Both the position numbers and the translations under genes were made by a program. 64,000 nucleotides of DNA. Origin: Micromonospora chokoriensis (GTDB taxonomy: Bacteria > Actinomycetota > Actinomycetes > Mycobacteriales > Micromonosporaceae). The notes beneath the pieces are model-generated. The model was not told the origin of the DNA. It ran no database searches and saw nothing but the letters and a program-made list of their open reading frames with translations. The stretch spans positions 1,798,001 through 1,862,000 of the forward strand of contig NZ_LT607409.1 of NCBI RefSeq assembly GCF_900091505.1. The letters are read 5' to 3'. Position 1 is the first letter of the stretch. Every line of letters begins with the position of its first letter. Positions 34,484 to 42,919 of the stretch are shown here, in pieces.

Positions 34484-35469
34484 CGGGCCGCTCCCTTCCG
34501 GGTTCCGGGGCCCGAGTCGCCGCCGAGACGGCGGAGAACCAGGACGTTGACCGCCGCGACGATCGCGATGAGCGCGAAGAGCAGCCAGGCCACGGCCGAG
34601 CCGTACCCGAAGTTGTAGTGCGGCGCGAAGGCGTTCTCGAACATGTACATGGTCAGCGTCTGCGACTCGCGCATCGGCCCACCCCGGATCGGGTTGGTGC
34701 CGGAGTGGAACAGGCGCGGTTCGGTGAAGAGCTGCAATCCGCCGATGGTGGCGATGATGGCGCAGAAGATGATCGTCGGCTTGAGCAGTGGCACGGTGAT
34801 GGACCAGAACTGCCGGGCCCGGTTCGCGCCGTCGATGGACGCCGACTCGTACAGGTCGCGGGGGATGGCCTGCATGGCGGCCAGCAGGATCAGCGCGTTG
34901 TACCCGGTCCACCGCCAGTCGACCATGGCGGAGATGGCCACCCAGGAGGCGAACCGGTTGGACTTCCAGCCGATGGCGTCCACCCCGACCATGTCGAGCA
35001 ACCAGTTGACCATGCCGAAGTCGCGGCCGAAGATCACCCCGAACACGATCGCCACCGCGGCGGTGGACGTGACATTGGGGACGAGCACTGCCATCCGCCA
35101 GGCGGTACGCGCCCGCAGGCCCCGGTTGAGCAGGTTGGCCAGCCAGAGAGCGGCGAGCAACTGCGGCACCGTCGAGATGACGAAGATCCCGAGCGTGTTG
35201 ACCAGCGCGTGCCAGAAGTCGACGTCGGCCAGCAGCCGGGTGTAGTTCTCCATCCCGACGAACGGGTGGTCGCTGCCCAGCAGGTCCCAGTCGTGCAGTG
35301 AGACCCAGAAGGTGTACGCCAGCGGGTAGGCCCCGAAGACGGCGAAGAGCAGGAAGAACGGGGCGATGTAGAGGTACGGCGAGAGCCGGGTGTCGAGTCG
35401 GCTGAGGCGACCCGTCGAAGGTTTCGGTGCCGGTGCGACCGGCGGACGGGCGTCGAGCTGGACGGTCAT
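34480..35469 (-). CDS. Sugar ABC transporter permease (MalF type)
   Basis: This 329-residue permease has an N-terminal cytoplasmic stretch of about 35 residues and six hydrophobic segments. Its EAA loop is 'DLYESASIDGANRARQFWSI'. With the following MalG-type subunit it forms the membrane channel for the sugar bound by the upstream lipoprotein. It begins 70 bp after the binding-protein gene. Confidence 0.93.
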   Translation of the reverse strand: MTVQLDARPPVAPAPKPSTGRLSRLDTRLSPYLYIAPFFLLFAVFGAYPLAYTFWVSLHDWDLLGSDHPFVGMENYTRLLADVDFWHALVNTLGIFVISTVPQLLAALWLANLLNRGLRARTAWRMAVLVPNVTSTAAVAIVFGVIFGRDFGMVNWLLDMVGVDAIGWKSNRFASWVAISAMVDWRWTGYNALILLAAMQAIPRDLYESASIDGANRARQFWSITVPLLKPTIIFCAIIATIGGLQLFTEPRLFHSGTNPIRGGPMRESQTLTMYMFENAFAPHYNFGYGSAVAWLLFALIAIVAAVNVLVLRRLGGDSGPGTRKGAAR

Positions 35470-35539
35470 GCCCGGGAACTCCTTTCCGCCGTGCGGGCGG
35501 GACTCCGGTCGCCGGAGCCCGCCCGCACGCTGGGTTGGG

Positions 35540-36844
35540 CTACTTGGCGGCGGCCTTCTTCGCGTTGGTCACCGCGTCGGCCCAGCCCTGCCCCGGGTCG
35601 CGCTGGCCCAGTTCCACGGTCCGCACGGCGTTCTCCACCTCGGTGCGGACGGCCTGGTTCTTCGGGCCCATGTAGACCGGCTTGAGGCTCTTCGCGCCGG
35701 TGCCGAAGATGGTGCCGACCGGCGCCCCGGAGAAGTACGCGTTGGTCGCGCCGGCGATCGCCGGGTCGTCCAGCGCCTGCGGCGAGGAGGGCAGCGGACC
35801 CTTCGCCTTGAACGCCCCGATCTGACCCTTGGCGCTGGTCAGGAACTTCGCCAGCTCGATCGCCTCGGCCTGGTGCTTGCTCTGCTTGGGCACGGCGAGG
35901 TGTGAGCCACCCCAGTTGCCGCCGCTACCGGGCACCCGGGCGATGTCCCACTTGCCCTGGGCGGCCGGGCCGGCGTTGCCCTCGATCACCCCGGTCATCC
36001 AGGCGGGGCAGGCGATGGTGGCGAACTTCGACTGCTTGAACGCGGAGACCCACTCCTCGGACCACGAGCCGTACCTGCCGGAGAGGCCCGAGTCGACGAT
36101 GTCCATCGTGGTGTCCCACGCCTGCCGTACCGCCGGGTTGCTGTCGACGACGAGGTTGCCGCTGGTGTCGTAGTAGCTGTAGCCGGTGGTGTTGCCGGCG
36201 GTCTGGAGCAGGATGGTGTTGAAGGTGTTGGTGGCCCCGTCGAGGAAGGACGGGCCGGTCTTGGCCGCGACGAACTTCTCGCCGGTGGCGATGTAGTCCT
36301 GCCAGGTCGGCCAGAGCTGGGAGACGGCGTCCCGCTCGGTGGGCAGGCCGGCCTTGGAGAAGAGGTCCTTGCGGTAGCACATGGCGATGCCGCCGACATC
36401 GGTGCCGAGGCCGATGAGTTGCTTGCCGTCGGCGGTGAGCCCGGCGTTCCACTTCCACTCGAGGAAGTTGCCCTTGAGGTCGGCGGCGCCGTGGTCGAGC
36501 AGGTTGACGAAGTTGCCGGGGTTCGCCTTGTACTCGACCAGCAGGCCCTCCTCGATGGCCACGACGTCACCGGCGCCCCGGCCGGCGGCGAGCCACTGGG
36601 TCAGCTTCGGCGAGTACTCGTCGAGGTTGGTGCCGGTGCCGCGCTCGACGATCTTCACGTCGGGGTTAGCGGCCATGTAGTCCTGGTAGAGCTGCTCGTA
36701 GCCGAACTGGCCGAAGACGTCGACGGTGAGGGTGACCGGACCGTCCCCGCCCTCTTCGCCGCCGCCGCAGCCGGCGGTGACGAGCAGGGCGGTGGTCGCG
36801 GCGAGGGCCACCGCGGCGAGGCGGCGGCGCGGGAAGACAGCCAT
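35540..36844 (-). CDS. Sugar-binding lipoprotein of ABC transporter
   Basis: The 434-residue extracytoplasmic solute-binding protein has a basic N-terminus, signal helix and lipobox 'TAGC' with Cys26. The mature part has the CUT1 binding-protein pattern ('AANPDVKIVERG', 'AIEEGLLVEYKAN', 'GLGTDVGGIAMCYRKDLF'). By its operon with GH1 and LacI genes it probably binds cellobiose or another beta-glucoside; this is inference. GAGAGAGG serves as ribosome site. Two LacI-type operators lie directly upstream. Confidence 0.94.
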   Translation of the reverse strand: MAVFPRRRLAAVALAATTALLVTAGCGGGEEGGDGPVTLTVDVFGQFGYEQLYQDYMAANPDVKIVERGTGTNLDEYSPKLTQWLAAGRGAGDVVAIEEGLLVEYKANPGNFVNLLDHGAADLKGNFLEWKWNAGLTADGKQLIGLGTDVGGIAMCYRKDLFSKAGLPTERDAVSQLWPTWQDYIATGEKFVAAKTGPSFLDGATNTFNTILLQTAGNTTGYSYYDTSGNLVVDSNPAVRQAWDTTMDIVDSGLSGRYGSWSEEWVSAFKQSKFATIACPAWMTGVIEGNAGPAAQGKWDIARVPGSGGNWGGSHLAVPKQSKHQAEAIELAKFLTSAKGQIGAFKAKGPLPSSPQALDDPAIAGATNAYFSGAPVGTIFGTGAKSLKPVYMGPKNQAVRTEVENAVRTVELGQRDPGQGWADAVTNAKKAAAK

Positions 36845-36889
36845 GGGTTTCGACCTCTCTCAAGGTGGTCGGTGATGATCGATAGGCAA

Positions 36890-36901
36890 GAGAGCGCTCT
36901 C
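36890..36901. promoter_or_regulatory. LacI-type operator, proximal
   Basis: The perfect palindrome GAGAGCGCTCTC lies 46 bp before the binding-protein start. The core is close to the AGCGCT centre of CebR-type sites (TGGGAGCGCTCCCA) that control cellobiose genes in streptomycetes. Confidence 0.85.
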
Positions 36902-36933
36902 ACGACAGGGTGGTGGGCACTCAACCCGGTGTC

Positions 36934-36949
36934 AAGAGAGCGCTCTCTT
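36934..36949. promoter_or_regulatory. LacI-type operator, distal
   Basis: The perfect 16-bp palindrome aagagagcgctctctt has its centre 46 bp from that of the proximal operator. Two sites allow cooperative binding or a small DNA loop by the LacI-family protein at 31.2 kb. Confidence 0.85.
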
Positions 36950-36978
36950 TGATATCCCGACGTGACCCACGACGGACG

Positions 36979-37012
36979 CGAGGGCGTCACCCGTCGACGG
37001 GTGACGCCCTCG
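36979..37012. terminator. Perfect 34-nt palindrome, terminator
   Basis: Each half (17 bp) is the exact complement of the other around GTCGAC. It sits 17 bp after the end of the maleylpyruvate isomerase-like gene and before the operator region, so it most likely ends that transcript and insulates the sugar operon. Confidence 0.8.
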
Positions 37013-37029
37013 CGGAGCGGTAGAGCCGG

Positions 37030-37788
37030 TCAGCCGGTACGCAGACCGTTCAGCAGGTTGGGATCGCCGGCCACGTCCAGCGTCTCGAAGCTCACCCGGC
37101 CCCACAGAGCCAGCAACAGGTCGCTGGCGGTGCCGCTGACCTGCGCGCGGGCATGGTGGTCGTCGTGGTCGAAGATGGTCGCCGTGTCGAGCAGCGCCAC
37201 CCCCTCGCCGCGGAGCCGCAGATACCAGTCCTGGGCCGCGTCGGTCGCGGAGAGCTGCACCACGCCGTGCCAGTCACCCGGCACCTGCCGCCGGCCGGCC
37301 GGCAGCCAGGTGTCCAGCACCTCGCTCACCCCGTCGGCCGCGAGCTTCGCCTCGACCGGGTCACCCGCACCGATCGCGAGCTGAGCGTCCCACCGGTGCA
37401 CGGCGGTCTCGTGCGCCATCCGACGCGGCCAGAACCCGGCCTTCTTCGGCTGCGGCGCCCAGTTCCAGGCCGGCGCCTCCGGGTCCAGGCCGTCGAACAC
37501 GGCCAGCAGCCGGTCGTACCCCTGCTGCCAGAGCTGGAGAGGGCTCACGCCCGGCTCCGCCTCAAGGGGGACCCGGCGGGCCGGCTGGGTGGCCGAGCCG
37601 GAGCCGACGAACGACGAAACCCAGTGGTAGATGCCGGCGAGGTGCAGTGTGACGTCGTTGACCGTCCAGCCCGGACAGGACAGCACCGGTGTCTCCGGCG
37701 GCGCCTCGGCGACCGCCGCCGCGAAGGCCGGACCCTCCGCCCGGAGCGCTCCGATCCAAAAATCCTTGCCGCCCTGCACTCTGCTCAT
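37030..37788 (-). CDS. Maleylpyruvate isomerase / DinB-like mycothiol-dependent family protein
   Basis: The 252-residue protein of the TIGR03083 family has a four-helix metal-binding domain with His residues in 'DVTLHLAGIYHW' and 'RRMAHETAVHRWDAQL', the metal triad of mycothiol-dependent maleylpyruvate isomerase, and a C-terminal SCP2-like part ('TASDLLLALWGRVSFETL'). It probably carries out a mycothiol-dependent reaction, in line with mshA and mshD in this genome. The second ATG (37788) is preferred: GGGAGG abuts the first ATG and is ideally spaced from the second. Confidence 0.85.
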   Translation of the reverse strand: MSRVQGGKDFWIGALRAEGPAFAAAVAEAPPETPVLSCPGWTVNDVTLHLAGIYHWVSSFVGSGSATQPARRVPLEAEPGVSPLQLWQQGYDRLLAVFDGLDPEAPAWNWAPQPKKAGFWPRRMAHETAVHRWDAQLAIGAGDPVEAKLAADGVSEVLDTWLPAGRRQVPGDWHGVVQLSATDAAQDWYLRLRGEGVALLDTATIFDHDDHHARAQVSGTASDLLLALWGRVSFETLDVAGDPNLLNGLRTG

Positions 37789-37857
37789 CGCCATCCTCCC
37801 GGGGGTGCCGGGCGACCAGTGGGTGCCACGGCTATCAGTCAGCCTAAGGTGAAGGGC

Positions 37858-38940
37858 GTGCCAGACGCCTCCGCCCAGCCGACAACCGCAGCCGATCGTG
37901 CCATGCCCGGTCCACTGGCCGGCTACACGACCCTAGGGACGGGTGGGACGCCCGCGCGGATCGTGGCCGCCGGCAGCGCCGACGAGATCATCCAGGCGGT
38001 CCGGGCCGCGGACGAGCCGGTCCTGATCCTGGCCGGTGGCAGCAACGTGGTGATCGGCGACGCCGGCTTCCCCGGCACCGTCGTCCTGGTGCGCTCCCGT
38101 GGCTTCCGTGTCGTCGCGGAGGACGCCGGTTCGGTCACCGTACGCGTCGACGCCGGCGAACCGTGGGACGACCTGGTGGCCGCCACCGTCGCCAACGGCT
38201 GGGCCGGTCTGGAGTGCCTCTCCGGCATCCCCGGCTCGACCGGCGCCACCCCGATCCAGAACGTCGGCGCGTACGGCCAGGAGGTCGCCGAGACGATCAC
38301 CGGCGTCGAGGTGTACGACCGGGTCGACGGCACCCGCCGGATCATCCCCGCCGCCGAATGCGGGTTCGCCTACCGGGGCAGCATCTTCAAGTACGCGGAC
38401 CGCTGGGTGGTGCTCTCCGTCGACTTCCAGCTCACCCGGTCTCCGCTCTCCGGGCCGGTGCGCTACGCCGAACTCGCCAGGGCCCTCGGTGTCGAGGTCG
38501 GCGACCAGGTGCCGCTGGCGGACGCCCGAGCGGCGGTGCTGCGGCTGCGGGCCGGCAAGGGCATGGTGCTCGACGCCACCGACCCGGACACTCGTTCGGT
38601 CGGCTCGTTCTTCACCAATCCGGTGCTCGACGGTGCGACGTACGAGCTGCTCCGGGAGCGCACCGCCGACCTGGGCGACCCGCCCGCCTGGCCCGGGGTC
38701 GACGGCATGGTCAAGGTCAGCGCCGCCTGGCTGATCGACAAGGCCGGCTTCACCAAGGGGCACCCCGGGCCGGGTGGCACGGCCATCTCCAGCAAGCACA
38801 CCCTCGCCCTCACCAACCGCAGCGGCACCGCCCACACCGCCGACCTGCTGGCCCTGGCCCGCGACATCCGCGACGAGGTCCACGCCCGCTTCGGCGTGAC
38901 CCTCCACCCCGAGCCCGTCCTCATCAACTGCACCCTCTAA
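37858..38940 (+). CDS. murB: UDP-N-acetylenolpyruvoylglucosamine reductase MurB
   Basis: This 360-residue FAD enzyme completes UDP-MurNAc for peptidoglycan. FAD-binding residues are in 'LAGGSNVVIGDAGF' and 'GIPGSTGATPIQNVGAYGQE'. The catalytic Ser is in 'SVGSFFTNPVL', and 'ISSKHTLALTNRSGTA' is the C-terminal motif. The form is the longer type seen in actinobacteria. The GTG at 37858 follows TAAGGT by seven bases. It is monocistronic and followed by a CCCAC tandem repeat and a palindrome. Confidence 0.96.
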   Translation: MPDASAQPTTAADRAMPGPLAGYTTLGTGGTPARIVAAGSADEIIQAVRAADEPVLILAGGSNVVIGDAGFPGTVVLVRSRGFRVVAEDAGSVTVRVDAGEPWDDLVAATVANGWAGLECLSGIPGSTGATPIQNVGAYGQEVAETITGVEVYDRVDGTRRIIPAAECGFAYRGSIFKYADRWVVLSVDFQLTRSPLSGPVRYAELARALGVEVGDQVPLADARAAVLRLRAGKGMVLDATDPDTRSVGSFFTNPVLDGATYELLRERTADLGDPPAWPGVDGMVKVSAAWLIDKAGFTKGHPGPGGTAISSKHTLALTNRSGTAHTADLLALARDIRDEVHARFGVTLHPEPVLINCTL

Positions 38941-38965
38941 CCCACCCCACCCCACCCCACCCCAC
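38941..38965 (+). repeat. CCCAC tandem repeat
   Basis: Five exact CCCAC units follow the murB stop directly. It is a simple-sequence tract likely to vary in length between strains. Confidence 0.9.
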
Positions 38966-38993
38966 GCGCCCTCACGACCCCCCCTCGGCCGGT

Positions 38994-39063
38994 CGATCAT
39001 GGAGTTGTGGTGGGGACAAACAGTGCTGCCGGGGTGAAAACGGCCACCACTACTCCATGATCG
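38994..39063. repeat. Palindromic repeat, copy 2
   Basis: Arms at 38994-39013 and 39044-39063 pair at 19 of 20 positions and match the arms of the repeat at 2491-2561. The single mismatch makes a TAG on the minus strand, which is the stop codon of the methyltransferase gene. The repeat therefore overlaps the last codons of that gene, and it lies between convergent genes like copy 1. Confidence 0.85.
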
Positions 39064-39868
39064 ACCGGGACGGGCTGGGGGTTACTGACGCCCAGGGGAG
39101 GGTTATCTCGCCCTGACGCCAGCGGGTGGGGCTGTTCAGGATCGGCCAGCCGGTCTCGCGGAGGCGGCCCACCGCTCTCAGCCACCGTTGGCGGGGGCCG
39201 AAGGTGGCGTACGGAGCGGCGGCCTGCCAGGCGTCGTCCAGGGCGCGGATCAGGTCGTGCACCGGTTCACCGGGCACGTTGCGGTGGATCAACGCCTTCG
39301 GTAGCCGCTCGGCCAGCTCCGCCGGGCTGCCCAGCGTGGTGAGCTTCGCGGCGAGGGTCAGCGTCCGAGGGCCGTCGGAGTCGATCAGCAGCCAACTGGC
39401 GAGCCGGCCCAACTCGTCACAGGTGCCCTCCACGAGCGCGCCACCCGGGGCGAGCGCACTGGTCATCGTCTGCCAGGCGTGCTGCACCTCGCTCTCGTCG
39501 TACTGCCGCAGCACGTTGAACGCGCGGACCAGCACGGGCCGGAGCCCGGCCAGCTCGAACCCACCCCGGGCGAACGTGAGGCCGGGTGGGTCGGCGGCCG
39601 GGGCCGCCGCGGCCACCCGGGCCGGGTCGATCTCCAATCCGACCAGTCGGACGTCCGGACGGATCCCGGCCGCCAGCCGGGCGCGCAGCTCCACGGCGGT
39701 CACCGGCGTGGCACCGTAGCCCAGGTCGACCACCAGCGGATCGGGCGCCGCCCGCAGTCGATCGGCGCAGGTGGCGACGATCCAGTTGTCCACCCGACGC
39801 AGCCGGTTCGGGTTGGTCGTGCCCCGGGTGACCACGCCCAGGGGGCGGCGTCGTGGAGCCCCGCTCAT
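39050..39868 (-). CDS. Class I SAM-dependent methyltransferase-like protein
   Basis: The 272-residue protein has a Rossmann-like start 'PLVVDLGYGATPVTAVELRAR' (motif I), 'VRLVGLEIDPARVAAA' (motif II, acidic Glu) and 'DLLVRAFNVLRQYDE'-type motif IV in the form 'VLVRAFNVLRQYDES'. The target is unknown. The last residues 'SRSIME' are encoded by the palindromic repeat, so the C-terminus was probably changed by the repeat. It lies 16 bp after the SDR gene, likely one operon. Confidence 0.8.
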   Translation of the reverse strand: MSGAPRRRPLGVVTRGTTNPNRLRRVDNWIVATCADRLRAAPDPLVVDLGYGATPVTAVELRARLAAGIRPDVRLVGLEIDPARVAAAAPAADPPGLTFARGGFELAGLRPVLVRAFNVLRQYDESEVQHAWQTMTSALAPGGALVEGTCDELGRLASWLLIDSDGPRTLTLAAKLTTLGSPAELAERLPKALIHRNVPGEPVHDLIRALDDAWQAAAPYATFGPRQRWLRAVGRLRETGWPILNSPTRWRQGEITLPWASVTPSPSRSIME

Positions 39869-39884
39869 GCGACCCGGTCCCGAG

Positions 39885-40649
39885 TCAGGAGACCCGGTGC
39901 ACCTTGTGCTGGGCGGCCTGCGCCCGCGGCCGGACCACCAGCCGGTCGATGTTCACGTGCTCCGGGCGGGTCGCGCACCAGGCGATGCAGTCGGCGACGT
40001 CCTCGGCGACCAGCGGCCCCGGCACCCCGGCGTAGACGGCCGCGGCCCGCTCCGCGTCGCCCTCGAAGCGCACCAACCCGAACTCTTCGGTCTTCACCAT
40101 GCCCGGGTCGATCTCGATCACCCGCAGCGGCCGGCCGCACAACTCCAGGCGGAGCGTGCCGGCGATGGCGGTCTGCGCGTGCTTCGCCGCCGTGTAGCCA
40201 CCCCCGCCCTCGTAGACGGTCAGGCCGGCGGTGGAGGAGACCACCACGATGGTGCCCGAGCCGGACGCCTCCAGCGCCGGCAGCAGCGCCTGGGTGACCC
40301 GCAGGGTGCCGAGCACGTTGACGTCGTACATCCACTGCCAGTCGGCGACCGAGCCGGACTCCACCGGGTCCAGTCCGCGCGCCCCGCCGGCGTTGTTGAC
40401 CAGCAGGGTGACCGGTCCGGGTGCCTGGGCGGCGGCCTCGGCCAGCCCGGCCACCGACTCGTCGGAGGTGACGTCGCAGGTCACGGCGGTGGCCTGCCCG
40501 CCGGAGGCGGTGATCTCGGCGACGAGGTCGGCGAGCCGATCGGCTCGCCGGGCGGCGGCGAGCACGTGGAAGCCCTCGGCGGCGAGCCGGCGGGCGGTGG
40601 CCGCGCCGATTCCGCTGGACGCTCCGGTGACGATGGCGACAGAGGTCAT
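39885..40649 (-). CDS. Short-chain dehydrogenase/reductase
   Basis: The 254-residue classical SDR has 'TGASSGIG' (8-15), 'NNAGG' (85-89), catalytic Ser139, Tyr152 and Lys156 ('GYTAAKHAQTA'). It is of the serine/3-hydroxy acid dehydrogenase-like group. In M. tuberculosis an SDR gene also sits just before mshA in the opposite direction, as here. Substrate unknown. Confidence 0.92.
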   Translation of the reverse strand: MTSVAIVTGASSGIGAATARRLAAEGFHVLAAARRADRLADLVAEITASGGQATAVTCDVTSDESVAGLAEAAAQAPGPVTLLVNNAGGARGLDPVESGSVADWQWMYDVNVLGTLRVTQALLPALEASGSGTIVVVSSTAGLTVYEGGGGYTAAKHAQTAIAGTLRLELCGRPLRVIEIDPGMVKTEEFGLVRFEGDAERAAAVYAGVPGPLVAEDVADCIAWCATRPEHVNIDRLVVRPRAQAAQHKVHRVS

Positions 40650-40853
40650 CCCCGCATTGTCCCCCCGGCCACACGGCCCGCCCCGACCGGGCGTGGGGCA
40701 GCCATCGACGGCGTCCGGTGATGAGGTCCGTCACGCGCGGAGGCCGCGCTGGGGAATTTCCGATGCCCGATGGGGAAGATGACACCCGGCGTACAGGTTG
40801 ACCGAGAAGCGCCGGTCGTGCGGGGCGGCATCAACCGTGAAAAAGGAGCGGAT

Positions 40854-42218
40854 GTGGCGGAAATGCACACCGGTGTCGGACGGCAACGAGGTGCCCGACC
40901 GTGGCCCCGGCCCCGCCGCATCGCCACCCTCTCGGTGCACACCTCCCCGCTGCACCAGCCCGGCACGGGCGACGCCGGTGGAATGAACGTCTACATCCTC
41001 GAAGTCGCCCGGCGGCTCGCCGAGGCCAACGTCGAGGTCGAGATCTTCACCCGGGCCACCTCCGGTGACCTTCCCCCGGTGGTCGAGATGGCACCCGGCG
41101 TGCAGGTCCGGCACATCACCTCCGGCCCCCTGGAGGGCCTCACCAAGGAGGAGCTACCCGGGCAGCTCTGCGCCTTCACCGCCGGGGTGCTGCGCGCCGA
41201 GGCGTCGCGCCCACCCGGGCACTACGACCTGATCCACTCCCACTACTGGCTGTCCGGCCAGGTCGGCTGGCTGGCCAAGGAGCGGTGGGGGGTGCCGCTG
41301 GTGCACACCGCGCACACCCTCGCGAAGGTCAAGAACGCCCAGCTCGCGGCCGGTGACCGGCCGGAGCCGAAGGCCCGCGTCATCGGCGAGGAGCAGGTCG
41401 TCGCCGAGGCCGACCGGCTGGTCGCCAACACCCGGGTCGAGGCCAGCGACCTCCTCGCCCGCTACGACGCCGACCCGACCCGGGTGTCCGTCGTGCAACC
41501 GGGAGTCGACCTGGACCGGTTCCGGCCCGCGCCGGGCGACCGGTCCGTGGCTGCCCGCCAGGCCCGCCGCCGGCTGGGGCTTCCCGCCGACGGGTACGTT
41601 GTCGCCTTCGTCGGTCGGATCCAGCCGCTCAAGGCCCCCGACGTGTTGATCCGCGCGGTCGCCGCCCTGCGGGAGCGTGACCCGGCACTCGCCGACCAGG
41701 TGACAGTGGTGATCTGCGGCGGGCCCAGCGGAAGTGGGCTGGACCGGCCGACCGCGCTGATCGAGCTGGCCGCCACGCTCGGGGTCGCCGACGGGGTGCG
41801 GTTCCTGCCACCGCTCACCGGTGACGACCTGCCGGCGCTGTACCGGGCGGCCGACCTGGTCGCGGTGCCGTCGCACAACGAATCGTTCGGGCTGGTCGCC
41901 CTGGAGGCGCAGGCCTGCGGTACGCCGGTGCTGGCCGCCGCCGTCGGAGGACTGGTCACCGCCGTGCGGGACCAGGTCAGCGGCGTACTCATCGACGGCC
42001 ACGACCCGGTCGACTGGGCCCGTGCGCTGGGCCACCTGCTGCCGGACCGGGCCCGCCGGGCGACACTGGCCCACGGCGCCGCGCAGCACGCCCGCCACTT
42101 CTCCTGGGACCGCACCGTCACCGGTCTACTCGGTGTGTACGGCGAGGCCATCGCCGGGCACCGCGCTCGGCTCGCGGCTGACCTGGCGTGTGATCCCGCG
42201 CTCTCCTGCTCCTGGTGA
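40854..42218 (+). CDS. mshA: D-inositol-3-phosphate glycosyltransferase MshA
   Basis: The 454-residue GT4 enzyme makes GlcNAc-inositol-phosphate, the first step of mycothiol synthesis. '[22 protein letters not shown]' region (29-50), '[12 protein letters not shown]', '[14 protein letters not shown]' and the GT4 donor motif '[20 protein letters not shown]' are all present. The GTG at 40854 has AAGGAG seven bases upstream; a longer open frame has no such site. The YbjN-like gene follows, as in other actinobacteria. Confidence 0.95.
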   Translation: MAEMHTGVGRQRGARPWPRPRRIATLSVHTSPLHQPGTGDAGGMNVYILEVARRLAEANVEVEIFTRATSGDLPPVVEMAPGVQVRHITSGPLEGLTKEELPGQLCAFTAGVLRAEASRPPGHYDLIHSHYWLSGQVGWLAKERWGVPLVHTAHTLAKVKNAQLAAGDRPEPKARVIGEEQVVAEADRLVANTRVEASDLLARYDADPTRVSVVQPGVDLDRFRPAPGDRSVAARQARRRLGLPADGYVVAFVGRIQPLKAPDVLIRAVAALRERDPALADQVTVVICGGPSGSGLDRPTALIELAATLGVADGVRFLPPLTGDDLPALYRAADLVAVPSHNESFGLVALEAQACGTPVLAAAVGGLVTAVRDQVSGVLIDGHDPVDWARALGHLLPDRARRATLAHGAAQHARHFSWDRTVTGLLGVYGEAIAGHRARLAADLACDPALSCSW

Positions 42219-42275
42219 CCCCGGGTGCCGGTCGCCGACAGGTGCGTCGGCCAGGTCGGTCGTAGAGTGGGTCCG

Positions 42276-42791
42276 GTGAGCCCGAAGAGCGATCTTGCGA
42301 CCCTGATCGAGTCGGTCTGCGCCGAGCGGGACCTCGCCTGGGAGTCGACCGGCCCCGACTCGTACGCGGTGACCCTGCCGGGCACCCACAAGCTCAAGAC
42401 GATCTGCAACCTGATCGTCGGCGAGCACGCGCTGCGGATCGAGGCGTTCGTGATGCGCCAGCCCGACGAGCGGCGCGAGGAGTTGTGGGCCTGGCTGTTG
42501 CAGCGCAACGCGCGGATGTACGGCGTCTCTTTCTCCACCGACGCCGTCGGCGACGTCTACCTGACCGGGCGGGTCAACCCGGCCGGGGTGGACGCCGACG
42601 AGTTGGACCGGCTGCTCGGGTCGGTGCTCACGTACGCCGACGAGTCGTTCGACACGATGCTGGAGATCGGCTTCGGCAGCTCGATCCGGCGCGAGTACGA
42701 GTGGCGGGTCAAGCGCGGCGAGTCGACGGCCAACCTGGCCGCGTTCGCCCACCTCTTCGAGCCCTCCGGCGCCGGCCCCGACCCGGCCTGA
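42276..42791 (+). CDS. YbjN-domain protein
   Basis: The 171-residue YbjN-like protein ('TLPGTHKLKTICNLIVGEHALRIEAF' region, 'WLLQRNARMYGVSF', 'SSIRREYEWRVKRGES') has a fold related to type III secretion chaperones and unknown function. It is conserved next to mshA in actinobacteria. The GTG at 42276 follows TAGAGT by seven bases, so it has its own leaderless promoter. Confidence 0.88.
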   Translation: MSPKSDLATLIESVCAERDLAWESTGPDSYAVTLPGTHKLKTICNLIVGEHALRIEAFVMRQPDERREELWAWLLQRNARMYGVSFSTDAVGDVYLTGRVNPAGVDADELDRLLGSVLTYADESFDTMLEIGFGSSIRREYEWRVKRGESTANLAAFAHLFEPSGAGPDPA

Positions 42792-42919
42792 CGGCCCGCC
42801 CACCGACCCCCGGTGCCGCGCACCCTGGTTCGGACCGCTCCTGACGGGTATGCCGCACCGCGCGGTGCGGCAAGGGACCCCCGCGCGCCGAGGACGGAGT
42901 TCAAGGAGCGGAGCGTCCC

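Noticed and set aside
40785..41112. Similar stretches acacccggcgtacaggtt (about 40787) and gcacccggcgtgcaggtc (about 41092), possible direct repeat around the mshA start
   Set aside because: The second copy is ordinary coding sequence of mshA, the match is short and imperfect, and similar GC-rich words are common.
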